A stretch of 5,285 nt of DNA, from assembly GCA_012270665.1 (NCBI GenBank), contig JAAXHY010000045.1:1686-6970 (forward strand). Direction: 5' to 3'. Below, piece by piece: positions 5,003 through 5,285 of the stretch (positions within the stretch are counted from its first letter, which is position 1; every line of letters starts with the position of its first letter). Origin of the DNA: Dehalococcoidia bacterium. GTDB lineage: Bacteria; Chloroflexota; Dehalococcoidia; SAR202; UBA11138. The translations under genes and the position numbers were made by a program. The notes below the pieces were generated by a model, which saw only the letters and a list, made by a program, of their open reading frames with translations, did no database searches and had not been told where the DNA came from.

Positions 5003-5285
5003 ACGCCGTCTTCTGTTCGGCCTCGGGAGCGGTCATGCGGAGCGGGATTTTGTGCCCTTCGCCCGTGACTAGAAGGATTGGAGAGGCGCCGTTGACCGCG
5101 CCCGCGTCCACTATGCACTGCTTGATGCCCTTTGTGCCGGGCAGTTCGTACATGACGTCGAGGAGCGTCTGTTCGAGGATGGTGCGCAGGCCGCGAGCGC
5201 CGGACTTTTGCCTGATGGCCTGTTCGGCGGCCGCTTCGAGCGCGTCGTCGGTAAAGATCAGTTCGAGTTCATCTATGGCGAACAG
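5001..5285 (-). CDS. clpX: ATP-dependent unfoldase ClpX, C-terminal part
   Basis: ClpX is the hexameric AAA+ unfoldase that feeds tagged proteins to the ClpP peptidase in the cytoplasm. Only about the last 94 of roughly 420 residues lie in the window; the zinc-binding domain and Walker motifs are beyond the right edge. What is present is the small C-terminal AAA+ subdomain. It includes the FTDDALEAAAEQAIRQKSG segment, the sensor-2 motif GARGLR that contacts ATP, and the LLDVMYELPG helix that closely matches ClpX across bacteria. The C-terminus is short and ends in EAEQKTA. The reading frame is clear from 5279 downward; the residues at the extreme edge rest on the last few bases and are expected from the family to be Leu-Phe. 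It is the first gene of a clpX-protease unit. Confidence 0.95.
   Translation of the reverse strand: MFAIDELELIFTDDALEAAAEQAIRQKSGARGLRTILEQTLLDVMYELPGTKGIKQCIVDAGAVNGASPILLVTGEGHKIPLRMTAPEAEQKTA

Overview
All seven genes read on the minus strand, so gene order runs from the right edge to the left. In transcription order they are: the C-terminal end of ClpX; a small retropepsin-like aspartic protease; three cytochrome c maturation genes (ccmC, a CcmD-like gene, ccmE); a rhomboid intramembrane protease with a C-terminal TPR domain; and a SulP-family anion transporter with a STAS domain. No rRNA, tRNA, CRISPR array, insertion sequence or phage gene is visible. The long open frames on the plus strand are antisense shadows of these genes.

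The moderately GC-rich coding sequence, three non-ATG starts (GTG for the protease, TTG for ccmD and the rhomboid), the cysteine-type (CxxxY) CcmE and the clan AA protease beside clpX suggest an environmental bacterium. A member of the Chloroflexota, perhaps Dehalococcoidia/SAR202-like, is my best guess. This is inferred from gene content only, with no marker gene to prove it.

Region by region (high to low coordinates): 5285-5001 is clpX, missing its N-terminal three quarters. 4990-4616 is the protease; its AGGAG ribosome binding site overlaps the clpX stop codon, so the two are very probably co-transcribed. 4610-4581 holds a good promoter so close to the ccmC ATG that the transcript should be nearly leaderless. 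4571-3055 is a ccmC-ccmD-ccmE operon. CcmC would present heme to CcmE at the outer face of the membrane with the small CcmD as partner; ccmA, ccmB, ccmF, ccmG and ccmH are not in the window. 3054-2885 is a 170-base intergenic region with two dyad symmetries, a candidate promoter and an SD for the TTG-started rhomboid gene. 2884-1844 is the rhomboid-TPR gene. 1843-1652 is a second intergenic region with a perfect TATAAT box. 1651-5 is the SulP transporter.

The most unusual features are small: a 9-base motif (GAGAATTCA on the coding strand) in three separate intergenic gaps, part of a longer imperfect direct repeat following the stop codons of both ccmD and ccmE; a perfect 8+8 dyad covering the rhomboid start site; the cysteine-type CcmE; and a CcmD with an extra N-terminal membrane segment. 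I did not find evidence of a wholly new multi-gene system.
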